Source: Marsupella aquatica
Lineage: Eukaryota; Marchantiophyta
Assembly: GCA_973895155.1 (NCBI GenBank)
Contig: OZ316891.1
Span: forward strand, 24,800,001 to 24,864,000
Length of the DNA stretch: 64,000 nt
Reading direction: 5' to 3'
This document shows, in pieces, positions 9,314-18,773 of this stretch (positions are counted from its first letter, which is position 1; each line of letters begins with the position of its first letter). The notes below the pieces were generated by a model. That model worked only from the letters and a program-made list of their open reading frames with translations, was not told the origin of the DNA and did no database searches. A program made the position numbers and the translations under genes.

Positions 9314-10024
9314 ATGGAAGGATCATACACAAAGAGGCGTTATCATGAAAAGTGCACTACAGGCCTTGATAAGTTTACGGCGACAATTACTGAGCTGAAA
9401 TTGAAAGCTGATTTTGATCGGCTCTCAATATGGGGGACTGTTGGGGAGCCTATTCCGGAGGAAGCAGAAGAAGCAAAAAGGCAAAGTCTCATCCATGGCC
9501 TCCCGGATATGCTGACAGAGGGACATGTTTGGCCTCTACTTAGAAATGCATTTGAGTCTGCAAATGCACATGGCACTGATGATGATGCTACCTTCAAGAC
9601 GATCGACAACATGCGCATATTGTCCAGAGTTAGTAGGAAATGGAGATTCCTTGTGACTCACTCCAAGGGATGGGCAGCGTTAAAAGTGGTGAAGGACGTC
9701 ATTAAAAACATGGACGACAACCGACATTGGAATCGTCACTCAACCGCGTGTACGTTCCGTGTTCTCTTATGACAAATTCCGCCTATTGATGCCCTCTCTA
9801 TGATGTCAGTTATATCACTCAAGTCTTGGGTGGCAAACTACGTCTGGAGGACGAAGATAATTGAGAGGGATCTGTACGATAAGTTCTTCGATGGAGATGT
9901 GCTAGGAAGAGTCCAGGACTGGGTGGAGAACAGGTTAACCCCAATCTTATGGTGTGACAATGTAGAAAAATTGCCGAGCAACAATCCGGACAGTGGCTAC
10001 GGGCTTTATTCTAGTGATATTTGA
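9314..10024 (+). pseudogene. F-box-like protein, local paralogue 2, with an in-frame TGA
   Basis: Paralogue of 7797-8525. The frame opens at an ATG (MEGSYTKRR) and runs to 9772, where TGA interrupts it, then continues in the same frame to 10024. Shared motifs include GLPDMLTEGHVWPLLRN, SRVSRKWRFLVTHSKGWAAL and, after the stop, IPPIDALSMMS, which corresponds to FPPIDVWARLADD in paralogue 1. The total would be about 236 residues, the same size as paralogue 1. The single TGA (9770-9772) makes it a young pseudogene, or the stop is read through or removed by splicing; no good intron signals flank it. Homology across the stop shows that the two halves were one gene. Confidence 0.6.
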
Positions 10025-10330
10025 TTGTGAAGGCACAGGAGGTCATCGCGGATAGCATTGTCGATAGGGTCCACTGGCCACTAGGTCATGTCATGACTTG
10101 AACTCATCACGTAGTAATGAGGTCAGGGGTAGCATCATGGACTAATTTTGTATGACATTTTTCAATAATAAAAAAGCTTACGTTATCGTACTATTGGTGT
10201 GGTCTTTTTTCCCTCCCGGCGGTCTCGCCGACATCCAAACGGCACCATTGGAATTCGGCGAGGGTCTCCAAGATGTAGTGTTCGTGAATGCTACTCACCT
10301 TGGAGACATTCGCCATTTGTCGGATCTGAG
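10025..10330. other. Spacer upstream of the tandem array
   Basis: No gene recognised. Hairpin-type motifs appear (GGTCTCGCCGACAT near 10222, TTCGGCGAGGGTCTCC near 10255). The TGGACTAATTTTGTAYGA sequence near 10139 also occurs near 8604 after paralogue 1, which shows that the 3' flanks of the two F-box-like paralogues were duplicated together. Confidence 0.6.
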
Positions 10331-11032
10331 TGACCCTTGCCGAAATGGCACTGAAACCGGATGTCAGCGACCCTCGCCAAAATGGCACTGAAATCGGATG
10401 TCAGTGACCCTCGCCGGAATGGGACTGAAACCAGATGTCAGCGACCCTCGCCGAAATGGCACTGAAACCGGATGTCAGCGACCCTCGCCGGAATGGCACT
10501 AAAACCAGATGTCAACGACCCTCGCCAAAATGGCACTGAAACCGGATGTCAGCGACCCTCGCCAAAATGGCACTAAAACCAGATGTCAACGACCCTCGCC
10601 GAAATGGCACTGAAACCGGATGTCAGCGACCCTCGCCGGAATGGCACTAAAATCGGATGTTAGCGACCCTCGCCGGAATGGCACTAAAACCGGATGTCAA
10701 CGACCCTCGCCGAAATGGCACTAAAACTGGATGTCAACGACCCTCGCCGAAATGGCACTGAAACCGGATGTCAGCAACCCTCGCCAAAATGGCACTGAAA
10801 CCGGATGTCAGCGACCCTCGCCGAAATGGCACTGAAACCGGATGTCAGCGACCCTTGCCAAAATGGCACTGGAACTGGATGTCAGCGACCCTCGCCGGAA
10901 TGGCACTGAAACCGGATGTCAACGACCCTCGCCGGAATGGCATTAAAACCGGATGTCAACGACCCTCGCCGAAATGGCACTGAAACCGGATGTCAGCGAC
11001 CCTCGCCGAAATGGCACTGAAACCGGATGTAG
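10331..11032. repeat. Tandem array, 37-bp period, about 19 units
   Basis: Nineteen successive units of 37 bases run head to tail. Each begins with CGACCCTCGCCGAAATGG (the hairpin core) and continues CACTGAAACCGGATGTCAG. Units differ mostly by A/G and C/T transitions; the last full unit has lost one base. The period is not a multiple of three, so apparent frames across it are artefacts. The array looks like a local amplification of the same hairpin motif that is dispersed over the surrounding block. The array degenerates after 11033, where GGAATGGAACTTC repeats take over. Confidence 0.93.
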
Positions 11033-11385
11033 TGACCCTCGCCGGAATGGAACTTCGCAGGAATGGAACTTCGTCGGAATGGAACTTCCCAACCGGATGT
11101 CTGCGATCCTCGCCGAAATTGCACTTACCAAGGAAAGTAAGAAACTGGATCTGAGAGACCCTCGCCGAAATGGAACTTAGGATCATAATTTTGACCGTTG
11201 CCGAGTGAGAGAACCACCAGATCTTGGAGACCCTCTCCGAGATCTACTTACACCCTAAACTCTTTGTCATCAAACTAACAAAGAAGTCGCTGGCGTCTAA
11301 TCTCAGAGATCCTCGCCGAAATGGGATTACGTAGTAACTGTGGAATCATACGCTCATATAGTGCCAAAAACTAATCCTGACAGTC
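11033..11385. repeat. Degenerate edge of the 37-bp array
   Basis: Unit-like sequence continues with altered spacing: a short triplication of GGAATGGAACTTC (11045-11088), then isolated CCTCGCCGAAATGG motifs near 11110, 11160 and 11313. No gene is recognisable here. Confidence 0.65.
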
Positions 11386-12381
11386 TTGACCGTTGCAGGT
11401 CAAATCAACATTAACTCATTTGTTGGCCAAACCTGGAGTGTGTGTGAAAAGACATGTACCCGTTATTACGAGCGGACGTTGTTGTCCCTTCAACCGTCTA
11501 GGGATAGGATACCAATAATTGCTGGATTTTTAGTGGCAATGATGATGATTGTCTTGTACGTTGCAGGTCACCACAACACGGACTAGATAGATGGAGGTGA
11601 AGGCAATGTGGCAGCGCGGTGCGCCCTACAATTTTTCACCTTCTTTCTCATCAGGGCAGAGCACCATGGCCAGAGTGGAGTCTGTGATCGGTGTCCAAGA
11701 CAGGCACACACCCACTGTCTTCGCCGTTTTGGACGTCGTCCCGCAGAAGAGGAAACGAGGTCGGCCGAGGAAGCATCCCATCGTAATGTCGATAGCGTTA
11801 CCTGATCATTTCTCCTCGGCTCTTGACAGAGAAGAAGAAACGAGGTTGGCCGAGGAAGCATCCCATCGTAATGTCGATCGCGTTACCTGATAATGAAGCT
11901 CCTCGGCTCTTGGCAGAGAAGAGGAAACGAGGTCGCCCCAGGAAGCATCCTATTGCAATGGCTACCACACTGCCAGACGGTGATGGTGAAGCTCCTCGTC
12001 TGTTGAGATCTCCAGATAATTGCAAGGCTGTTGGTGATGCAAACAGAATGAACGAGACGTTGAAGATGCCCGTAAACGGTGCAGCTAAGTTCCGCGGTCG
12101 TGACAACACAACCAACCACAAGGACTCGCCTAGTGCCCGAGTGTTCGAAATATGCTGATGTTGACTTCGTGTTTGCTAAAGAGTTGCTGAAGAGTTTGGA
12201 TGCAGAGATCGCGGACAGCAAGTCAGACTTCCAGAAGCTTATGAGCCTTCATGTAGATGTGCAGGCTAGGCTATCTGAGATGTGTGACAACGTCCAGAAT
12301 CTATGGGTAAAAATGAATGACCTCCTCTCGGCAAGAGCTGAATTGGGGGCGTTCATTGGAGTGAATGTACAAAAAACATGA
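11386..12381 (+). pseudogene. AT-hook protein gene, frameshifted
   Basis: The best part is 11591-12158, where three AT-hooks of the type KRGRPRKHP (the second reads KRGWPRKHP) occur in tandem, each followed by (V/A)M(S/A)(I/T)(A/T)LPD. AT-hooks bind the minor groove of AT-rich DNA. The first hook is in one frame (11591-11890) and the other two in another (11823-12158). Comparing repeats shows the first repeat has lost two bases (near 11805-11812) relative to the second, which explains the shift. A third frame (12079-12381) encodes a helical segment (FAKELLKSLDAEIADSK) that may be the C-terminal exon. TTGCAG/GTC sequences at about 11398 and 11568 look like 3' splice sites, so small 5' exons are possible. 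I infer a nuclear DNA-binding protein, probably no longer functional. Confidence 0.5.
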
Positions 12382-13153
12382 ATTTCGTGTACACATTTAC
12401 TTGTAGGAAATAGAGGAACGTTGTAGCCTCAAAGTTTTGATACATTTTGGTAGTTACTGAATCGTTCGTCGGTAATGATTTTATGGAGTGTCAAATTAAA
12501 CTGGACGATAATAGTAGAAATCCGTCTAATCGGCTGTGTAATCCAGTTCTTATAAAATATTTTGTGCAGATTAGGCAGCTTAGTTATACATTACTGAATC
12601 TGTCGTGGTAAAGTCGGCGACCCTCGCCGAGAGCATTTTCCTCGGGGCTTGACAAGTAGGAGTAGCAGTCTCTTGACGATGTCTTCTCGGCGAGCATCGC
12701 CAAGGAATGACAATGAATTCATGCTACCTTTTCTTATAAGCTCTCTTATTGGGCAAACATCTTGATCTTCTGGTGGTCGCAACTGATCCCAAGGATTCTA
12801 CACTACATCACAATTCTCGTTGATTACTTCTTTCAAGGCTGGCACCACCAGCAGCCTAGTAGTAGTATCTCGATGATGTCTTCTCGGCGAGCATCGCCGA
12901 TGAATTACAATATATGGGTTGTAAAATGTTTTTCTAGTAAACATCATGTCGACCTTATGTCGGCGACCTCTTTGACATTCTGGCTATGGTCGCCTAAAAC
13001 TGTACGGACACCGCCTTTATGCTTATTGCTTTGCGTTTCAAGACCGTAAACCCTGAATCAGAGATGTTTGCAAGTTTGCCGAGATCCCCGGGCCAATCTG
13101 AGCACAGTCGCCGACATGGAGGTAAGTGTTAAGCGCGACGAGCAATGACTGAT
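12382..13153. other. Spacer with dispersed hairpin motifs
   Basis: No gene recognised. Hairpin motifs occur near 12612 (GGCGACCCTCGCCGAGAG), 12687 (CTCGGCGAGCATCGCC), 12882 (the same motif with its TGATGTCTTCT flank repeated) and 12960. The shared flank around 12675-12705 and 12870-12905 shows a duplication of about 30 bases. Confidence 0.6.
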
Positions 13154-13186
13154 ATCAGTGACTGATATCAGTTATCAGTCACTGAT
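13154..13186. repeat. 14-bp inverted repeat at a retroelement junction
   Basis: ATCAGTGACTGATA and TATCAGTCACTGAT form a perfect inverted repeat around a 5-base loop. It sits about 20 bases from where the inverted gypsy fragment begins. It may mark a repaired break or the end of the gene block. Confidence 0.85.
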
Positions 13187-13202
13187 AACTGATGATGTAC
13201 CT

Positions 13203-14915
13203 TTACTCGTCCGCTGGGGGATACCTCTGGTCCAAAGACACTTTCTTCGGTTTGGTCAGCGAGGCATTCTAGCCAACGTACTTCATCGGCTGACTCCAGT
13301 CCACTGTCGTACCCGTCTACCTCCCTGATGCTTCTTCAGCGGTCATCCTTGGTATCCCAGGATACCGTGATAGAGGGGGTCCCAAAAGTGAACTCCTTCT
13401 TACCCCAATCCTCTATTACCTTGGCTAGGTATAGCCACGGCCTACCAATCAATAGCCGGAATGACGTAGGATTTACCGGCTTCATTACTACATAGTTAAT
13501 GCTAAAGAAGATACCTCCTATCTCTGTCTTGATGCCGGTTAACACTCCCGTGGGAATGACCTGATATCCATTGGCCATGTTCAACACTCTTCCAGTCATC
13601 TCCGGTGTTAGACCCCACCCTTTTGCTGTTGAATCAATCATAATACATACCCCTGATCCTCCATCAATGGGTACCCGTAGTAATAATTCTCCTTGAATCA
13701 TTAATGGTAAAGCGGGGGCTCCTTGATCTTCTTCTATCATCAGCACGTCGGATCTGGTCGCTACCTTGGGTAATCTCGGCTTGCTGAGAATTGCCTTTCT
13801 TAACTGCTTCCGGAAGTACGGGCTATTTTTCAATAGCTGACCAACTGTTGCCGAGACTCTAGATTCTAGTACATCTTTAGCCAGGTCATAGGGAACTATC
13901 GGCTTCTCTAGTGGTGTCTCCATCTTGGATTCGGCCTGTTTTTTCACGCTAGTCCCCACAGCTGTTGGATCCTCCGAAGCAAACAATGCTTTTGCTCGTT
14001 CCACATCCTTGGCTATGGCTTTAGTGTTCTCCAGGGTTTCTAATTCTTGCAGCTGTTCCTTAACACTAGCCGTAATAGAGGGGTAGAACAACTTAGGGTG
14101 ATCTCAATTGAAATCGCTGTCCTATGAAGGATTGGGGTCACTGGTGAGCTCATGGCTTACCTGTGTTGCCGGCGCCTTTCCTTCTCCTTCCGTTGATGTC
14201 AACGAAGAGTCAATCTTCTCTTCTTTATCCTTCCCTTTATTTTTGGCTAGCCCATCCCACCTTTCCTTCCTTCTGGTTGATCTAGTAGAGACCTGGTAGC
14301 AATCATGATCCATATCCTCTTCTGAAAATGTTGATAGGGCCTCGGTCTCATCATCAGATGGTCCAAACTCTGCCTCGGCATCCACTTGCCATCCGAGCTC
14401 GATGTGGTTGATTTTAACTCCTCCTGGGGTAGTACCTGGCGGCAAGACCTTGACCGGCAAAAGTTTATGATTTGCGGCCAATCCTGCCAACCAAGTAGGA
14501 CATTGTCCTAGCATATGACCTTCCTGTCGGCATCCCATACATAGCTGAGCTGGTTGTCCATCACCCTGTTTGCGTGCATTCGGGCATTCTCTAGAAAAAT
14601 GGCCAGGTTGACCACAATTATAGCATGCCGCAAATCTCTGCACATTTGGCCTAGGAGGTACTGACGGATTCTGAATAATCCGAGGATACATCTCTCCCGG
14701 ATTGTTCCTTAATCCTGACCATAGGGATGCAGGTCTGTTGGATAGGTCTCGCGCTCCAGTCTCACTAATGCCAAAAACACTATCAGCGGCATCTCCTAAA
14801 AAGTACTCTACTTCTCCGTGACACGGTCTGATCTCGGCCACATGCCGAACATGATTAGTATTAAGTTTAGGACACGCATCTTTATGGTGCCCGGTTTTAT
14901 AACATAAGGTACACC
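13203..14915 (-). mobile_element. Inverted gypsy gag-protease fragment (copy B)
   Basis: On the minus strand this copy matches 20690-22690 of element A. From 14915 down it encodes three CCHC zinc knuckles (the CYKTGHHKDAC, CYNCGQPGHFSREC and CMGCRQEGHMLGQC stretches), then the gag C-terminus, a TAG at the same place as in element A, then the protease frame to 13336 with IDGGSGVCIM as the active-site motif. It lacks the 286-bp insertion seen in element A, so it shows the uninterrupted protease sequence. Reverse transcriptase and integrase are absent; both ends are truncations. It belongs to the same family as element A and was cut off by rearrangement. Confidence 0.85.
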
Positions 14916-14916
14916 T

Positions 14917-14937
14917 GTGACACGGGTAACGTGTCAC
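14917..14937. repeat. 8-bp inverted repeat at the end of copy B
   Basis: GTGACACG and CGTGTCAC surround a 5-base loop, exactly where similarity to element A ends. This is the third inverted repeat found at a block junction in the first 15 kb. Confidence 0.75.
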
Positions 14938-15039
14938 TTGACCGAACCCAGGTCGTAGATTAGGACTTATACGGTCATTAGGACTGTAGCCATAGCATAG
15001 AATAGCACGTATAGCCATCAAGTTGCCATTATGATTAGA

Positions 15040-18020
15040 TTAGGAGTAGGTTAAGATAACTGCATAATTACGAGTTCAGGAAAGGGATTATTACGCATGA
15101 CCGAGGTACGGTGGCGGCAGCGGAGTAAAAATCAGTTAGAAGAATCACGCTTGGACCGAGGTGCCGACTTCAGCTCGTTATCAATGACCAAACGGCCTGA
15201 CCTTCTCACGCTCGGGCTCGTCCTGGCACCCCCATAAGAGAGGAGCCGATGGCACTGTGGGCCATTCGCTCATATTTACCTTTTTGGAATTTGCGGACGC
15301 TGCCATCCACTCGCCTTCTTGATTGAATCCAGTCGACCTTTACGAGGAGATTATCAAGGGAGAAGAGCGGAATGTGGCGAGATTTAGTCAGGACGAGCGA
15401 GGCCTCCGCGAAAGAGGACCAGCCAGGTGGGAACGTGAACGCAACGAACCGGACTACGAGGTTAGTATGACCCTCACAGCCTTGGGATTTTGGACCTTGT
15501 TTGGTGAGGTAGGTGCTAAGTTCTCCGAGACTTACTGGTACTCTTGCCCCGAGAAAGCCGCTTACAAACGAAGGTACGCGAAGCTGGTAACCAAGGTAGC
15601 ACTGGTTAATTGCGAAAGGACAGCCATCACCAGGGATTCTAGCTACAACGAGCTGCGAGACTACATCACCGAACTATATCTCAGCAAGGAAGGGCTTAGA
15701 TCAGTAGCAGAGGCGATTCTTGAGGTTCCAGCTAAGTTCTTTAAGCTGAAGGGCAACCAGCGGCTTACTCAAGCGGAGTTCGACAAGATTCCGGGGTACC
15801 TAGACCAGCAGATCGCAGCCGAACAGCGCCAAGAAGACATCAGCAGACAACGGGAAGCGGCGCATAATCTCACGTTTCTCGGGGAAAGCTCCAACGCCTT
15901 CAACTGGGATATGGCTACCCCAGTGCCTCAACCGATGACCACTGGACTACCGCCAAACCAGTCCCAAGTCCGTCCAGTAATCAACACGGAGTGTTCTTCG
16001 GGTTCCGAGCGAACTAGTCTGCAACTCGAACAGCATCCTCGTAAGCGGCCAAGGACTACGACGGCCCCCGAGCCAACAACACGGGCCGACGCCGCACCTG
16101 CACCTGCCCCGGCAAACCCCCCGACCAACCAGACCCGACGGCCCCCGGATAACCCGAAGTCCAACTTATTACAGATAATCCGCGTCCCCGAGGTAGTCTG
16201 GATTGCGATCAAGAAACTCGAACATGCGGACTATCTCAAGGAGCATCAGTTGGAGCGGTTTGCCCACTTGCTATGGAGGCCGTGCGCCGCCGGGCCGAAG
16301 GAGATTTGTGAGTTCATCTCCAATTTCAACACTGATGCGTCGACCACCAAGGTTTCAGGGCAGGTCTTATCACTCACAGAGCATCGGTTAACGCAAATTT
16401 TCTGCCTACCAACCGGGCCGGTGCCGGTGGAAATCCGAATTTGGGATAAGGAGTATACGCCGCGGCACTTCAAACCCGAGGGTAAGACGGACAACGGATA
16501 CAAGCAGGGGGCGTGCACCAACTTAACCTGTATGGAGCGGCTTAACTTCATACGGACTACCCTACACATGATTGAGCCACGATCCGAGATTTCCCTCTGC
16601 ATGATCGTGCAGGTGGAACAGTACAAACGACGAAATTGGGCCCAATTCTTCTACCGAAGATTCTCGGGGGAGCTGAAGCGGGCTCAAGGTGGTATGGCTA
16701 TTGGAGGGAAGACTTACTTGGGAAGTCATATCGCCATTATCCTCGCCTGGTACAAGGCACGGCGGCAGGCCAGAGGAAAGAATATGGCCACCTCAGCCCC
16801 GGGTAATGTCACCCCCGGCCCAAAGGAGGCAACCCCGACTACGCGGACTACCGTCCCTCGGGCAAACCCCAAGCCGGAAGCCCCGACTAATACTCCGCAA
16901 CCGCCCCCTGTGGAAATTCCACTGCCTCCTTCCATTGAGCCTCCGCTACCTGCAGTACAACCACCCCCAATCCCTCCACCACCTGAAGAAACCTTCCCCT
17001 CCCCAGCGCTGACTACGGAGGAGCTCATTGCCCCTGCCGAGGAACCACCGGTACCCGAGAGGATGGAGGACTACCAAGTAGCCCCGGGGACCATGGCCTA
17101 TGACCTGGTCCACAAGTTTAGCCAGACTATGTCTGGGGAGCTGGCGACATACATCGGACAACAAGTCTCGACGTACTTTCAGCCAGCCTTCTTCATGTTA
17201 GAGCACCAACCACGGATCGTCAGCCGCTTGGAAGAAGAACTCATGGCGAAGGGGAATGAGATCGGGCGTCTCCAGATGCTGGTAGAGCACCTCGAGGAGG
17301 AGGCAACGACCCGCCGCGAGGATTTAGTCCGCACTGTCGAACAGAGGGACGGACTAACCCAGGAGTTAAGCGGAGCGCAGGCCGAACTCAAGAAGCTGGA
17401 CGACACCGTGCTTCAATTACGCTTAGAATCTTCGGCTCGGGTTACCAGCCTGACCAACCTCAACAAACAATTCCTACAGGCAGCACAGCAGGTGGCTGGT
17501 CTCTCCGCCGAACAAGATAAATTGCTAGCACAGGACCAGGTCCATCGCGACGCCATCGACCAGCTCAACTTGGAGGTGGCGCGGCTCCAGACTGAAGCCG
17601 ATGAAGCTGCAAACGAGGCGGAGGAAGCAGTACGGGACAACAAGGCTTTGCAGGACCGCGTCACCCTGCTCGTCCTCCAGCGGGGAAAACCTGGGGCCAC
17701 CTCTGATCAAGGCGGCTCGAGGTCTCGCCCCGACAAGGGGACCAGCCCTGGTCCAACCACTGCACACACGTAAGGGGTGGTTAGCGAAGGGTAGAAGCAG
17801 GCGCCGCGCGAGGCGGTTAAGTCAGCGGCATCTTTTGGTTAGGCGTAACGACAGAATGACTGTCATTAGGCACCGATTAGCGGCAGTAGGAAGAATTAGG
17901 GCCGGTCAGTTAGGATCAGCCAACGTAGGATGGAGTCCATCAACGGACTAGAGTTTGTCAGTAGGCTTGGCCGCTGCCATTCCGGTTGGCACACTCGTAG
18001 TCGACGGTCAACCGGTCAGT
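15040..18020 (+). mobile_element. LTR-like unit with an 816-codon ORF (family 2a)
   Basis: The unit holds a long ORF (15323-17773) with about 280 bases before and 250 after it. Layout and protein architecture match the LTR of element A, but the sequence is different, so it is probably from a related element family. At about 18020 it is fused to an inverted fragment of element A's LTR. No terminal TG/CA or target duplication can be fixed; boundaries are approximate. Confidence 0.45.
15323..17773 (+). CDS. Retrotransposon accessory protein with globular middle and coiled coil
   Basis: An uninterrupted frame of about 816 codons opening at TTG; the first ATG is at about residue 49, so the true start is uncertain. 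Residues of about 1-180 are charged and helical (GFWTLFGEVGAKFSETYW). Residues 190-280 are Pro/Thr/Ala-rich. Residues of about 285-490 are a compact domain (YLKEHQLERFAHLLWRP, LTQIFCLPTGPVPVE, CTNLTCMERLNFIRTTLHM), whose spacing resembles the domain in element A's LTR protein (EVFGLPMGNKT, CTNPHIGEMIDFLRVTMH). A Pro-rich stretch (490-590) and a long coiled coil (about 620-790) follow. It has no stop codons, unlike most retroelement frames here, which suggests a young copy. There are no enzyme motifs; a structural or nucleic-acid-packaging role is only a guess. Confidence 0.6.
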   Translation: MNPVDLYEEIIKGEERNVARFSQDERGLRERGPARWERERNEPDYEVSMTLTALGFWTLFGEVGAKFSETYWYSCPEKAAYKRRYAKLVTKVALVNCERTAITRDSSYNELRDYITELYLSKEGLRSVAEAILEVPAKFFKLKGNQRLTQAEFDKIPGYLDQQIAAEQRQEDISRQREAAHNLTFLGESSNAFNWDMATPVPQPMTTGLPPNQSQVRPVINTECSSGSERTSLQLEQHPRKRPRTTTAPEPTTRADAAPAPAPANPPTNQTRRPPDNPKSNLLQIIRVPEVVWIAIKKLEHADYLKEHQLERFAHLLWRPCAAGPKEICEFISNFNTDASTTKVSGQVLSLTEHRLTQIFCLPTGPVPVEIRIWDKEYTPRHFKPEGKTDNGYKQGACTNLTCMERLNFIRTTLHMIEPRSEISLCMIVQVEQYKRRNWAQFFYRRFSGELKRAQGGMAIGGKTYLGSHIAIILAWYKARRQARGKNMATSAPGNVTPGPKEATPTTRTTVPRANPKPEAPTNTPQPPPVEIPLPPSIEPPLPAVQPPPIPPPPEETFPSPALTTEELIAPAEEPPVPERMEDYQVAPGTMAYDLVHKFSQTMSGELATYIGQQVSTYFQPAFFMLEHQPRIVSRLEEELMAKGNEIGRLQMLVEHLEEEATTRREDLVRTVEQRDGLTQELSGAQAELKKLDDTVLQLRLESSARVTSLTNLNKQFLQAAQQVAGLSAEQDKLLAQDQVHRDAIDQLNLEVARLQTEADEAANEAEEAVRDNKALQDRVTLLVLQRGKPGATSDQGGSRSRPDKGTSPGPTTAHT

Positions 18021-18021
18021 G

Positions 18022-18773
18022 CAGCGCGACCTTCCTCTTCATTTCGGCTGCCGTGGAGGTTTCTCCTAGCACCGTTGCCTGGGTCCACCTTTCCGTGCTA
18101 CCCTTCAATTCCCAGTGTATGTCGTTGCAGTTCTTGATGGCCTCTCGAATGCCGTTGATTCTGTCTTCGCAAAACAGAAGATCATCGAGCTGATTGGAAG
18201 TAGGAGTCCACAAGAACTCGGCCTTGATGAGTTCGCCTCCTAAGAAAGCCGTTTTGTGCAGCTCCCACAATCGAGTGAGCTCCTGTCGTTCTCGAGCTGC
18301 CCTTTCTGATTCTTTGTCCTCATAAGTGTTGATGTACTCAGTTGCCCGTTCGAACAAGCATCCCCAAAAATGTGTCGCTTGATTGACGTTGCTCATACCC
18401 TCCTTAGGTCGATCGTCGGTATCTACTCTCTCCCCGAGTGCTTGCCTAAGCAACTGATAGTAGTTGGCCTCCCGTAGTCGTCTGCCTAGTTCGTGCTCGC
18501 AAATGAGCCACCATCTCCTGCAAGCGCTCCTTACCCCTCTCCTCTTCCAGTCCTTCCTCCTGTTGATCCTTCCTAGACACCGACGCTTAGCGCGCCCTAA
18601 TCCTAATCGAGTTTTCACCCCCAGCGTCCTTACCTCCGGCCTCGGCCTGGGTTCCATAGTCGCCCCTAATTGTTTATATTTTCCTTGTTTTGTCCCTATA
18701 CTAAGGTGTTTCCAGGGTGCATTCCTGCTTTACCTTAACTGGCCGAGTGATTCCTGGCTAGGCATCACAAGGA
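18022..18773 (-). mobile_element. Head of a giant LTR, inverted (family 1)
   Basis: Read on the minus strand from 18773 it begins TGTGATGCCTAGCCAGG and continues with the start of the LTR ORF (MEPRPRPEV, then the helical N-terminal region to about 210 residues), matching the solo LTR at 35787 downward. It is cut at about 18022, where the family 2a unit begins. Its exact end (18773) is a genuine LTR terminus, so this was an insertion of another copy into the 5' LTR of element A, followed by deletion of the rest. Confidence 0.8.

Noticed and set aside
10331-11032. CRISPR array
   Set aside because: The whole unit is repeated without unique spacers, and the genome is eukaryotic; it is a simple tandem repeat.
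10331-11180. Open frames of 60-80 codons running through the 37-bp array
   Set aside because: The period is not a multiple of three and the frames are repeats of one translated unit; they come from the array, not from a gene.
15323-17773. A host myosin- or kinesin-like coiled-coil gene
   Set aside because: The coiled coil alone is not diagnostic, there is no motor domain, and the layout matches the LTR-encoded proteins of this window.
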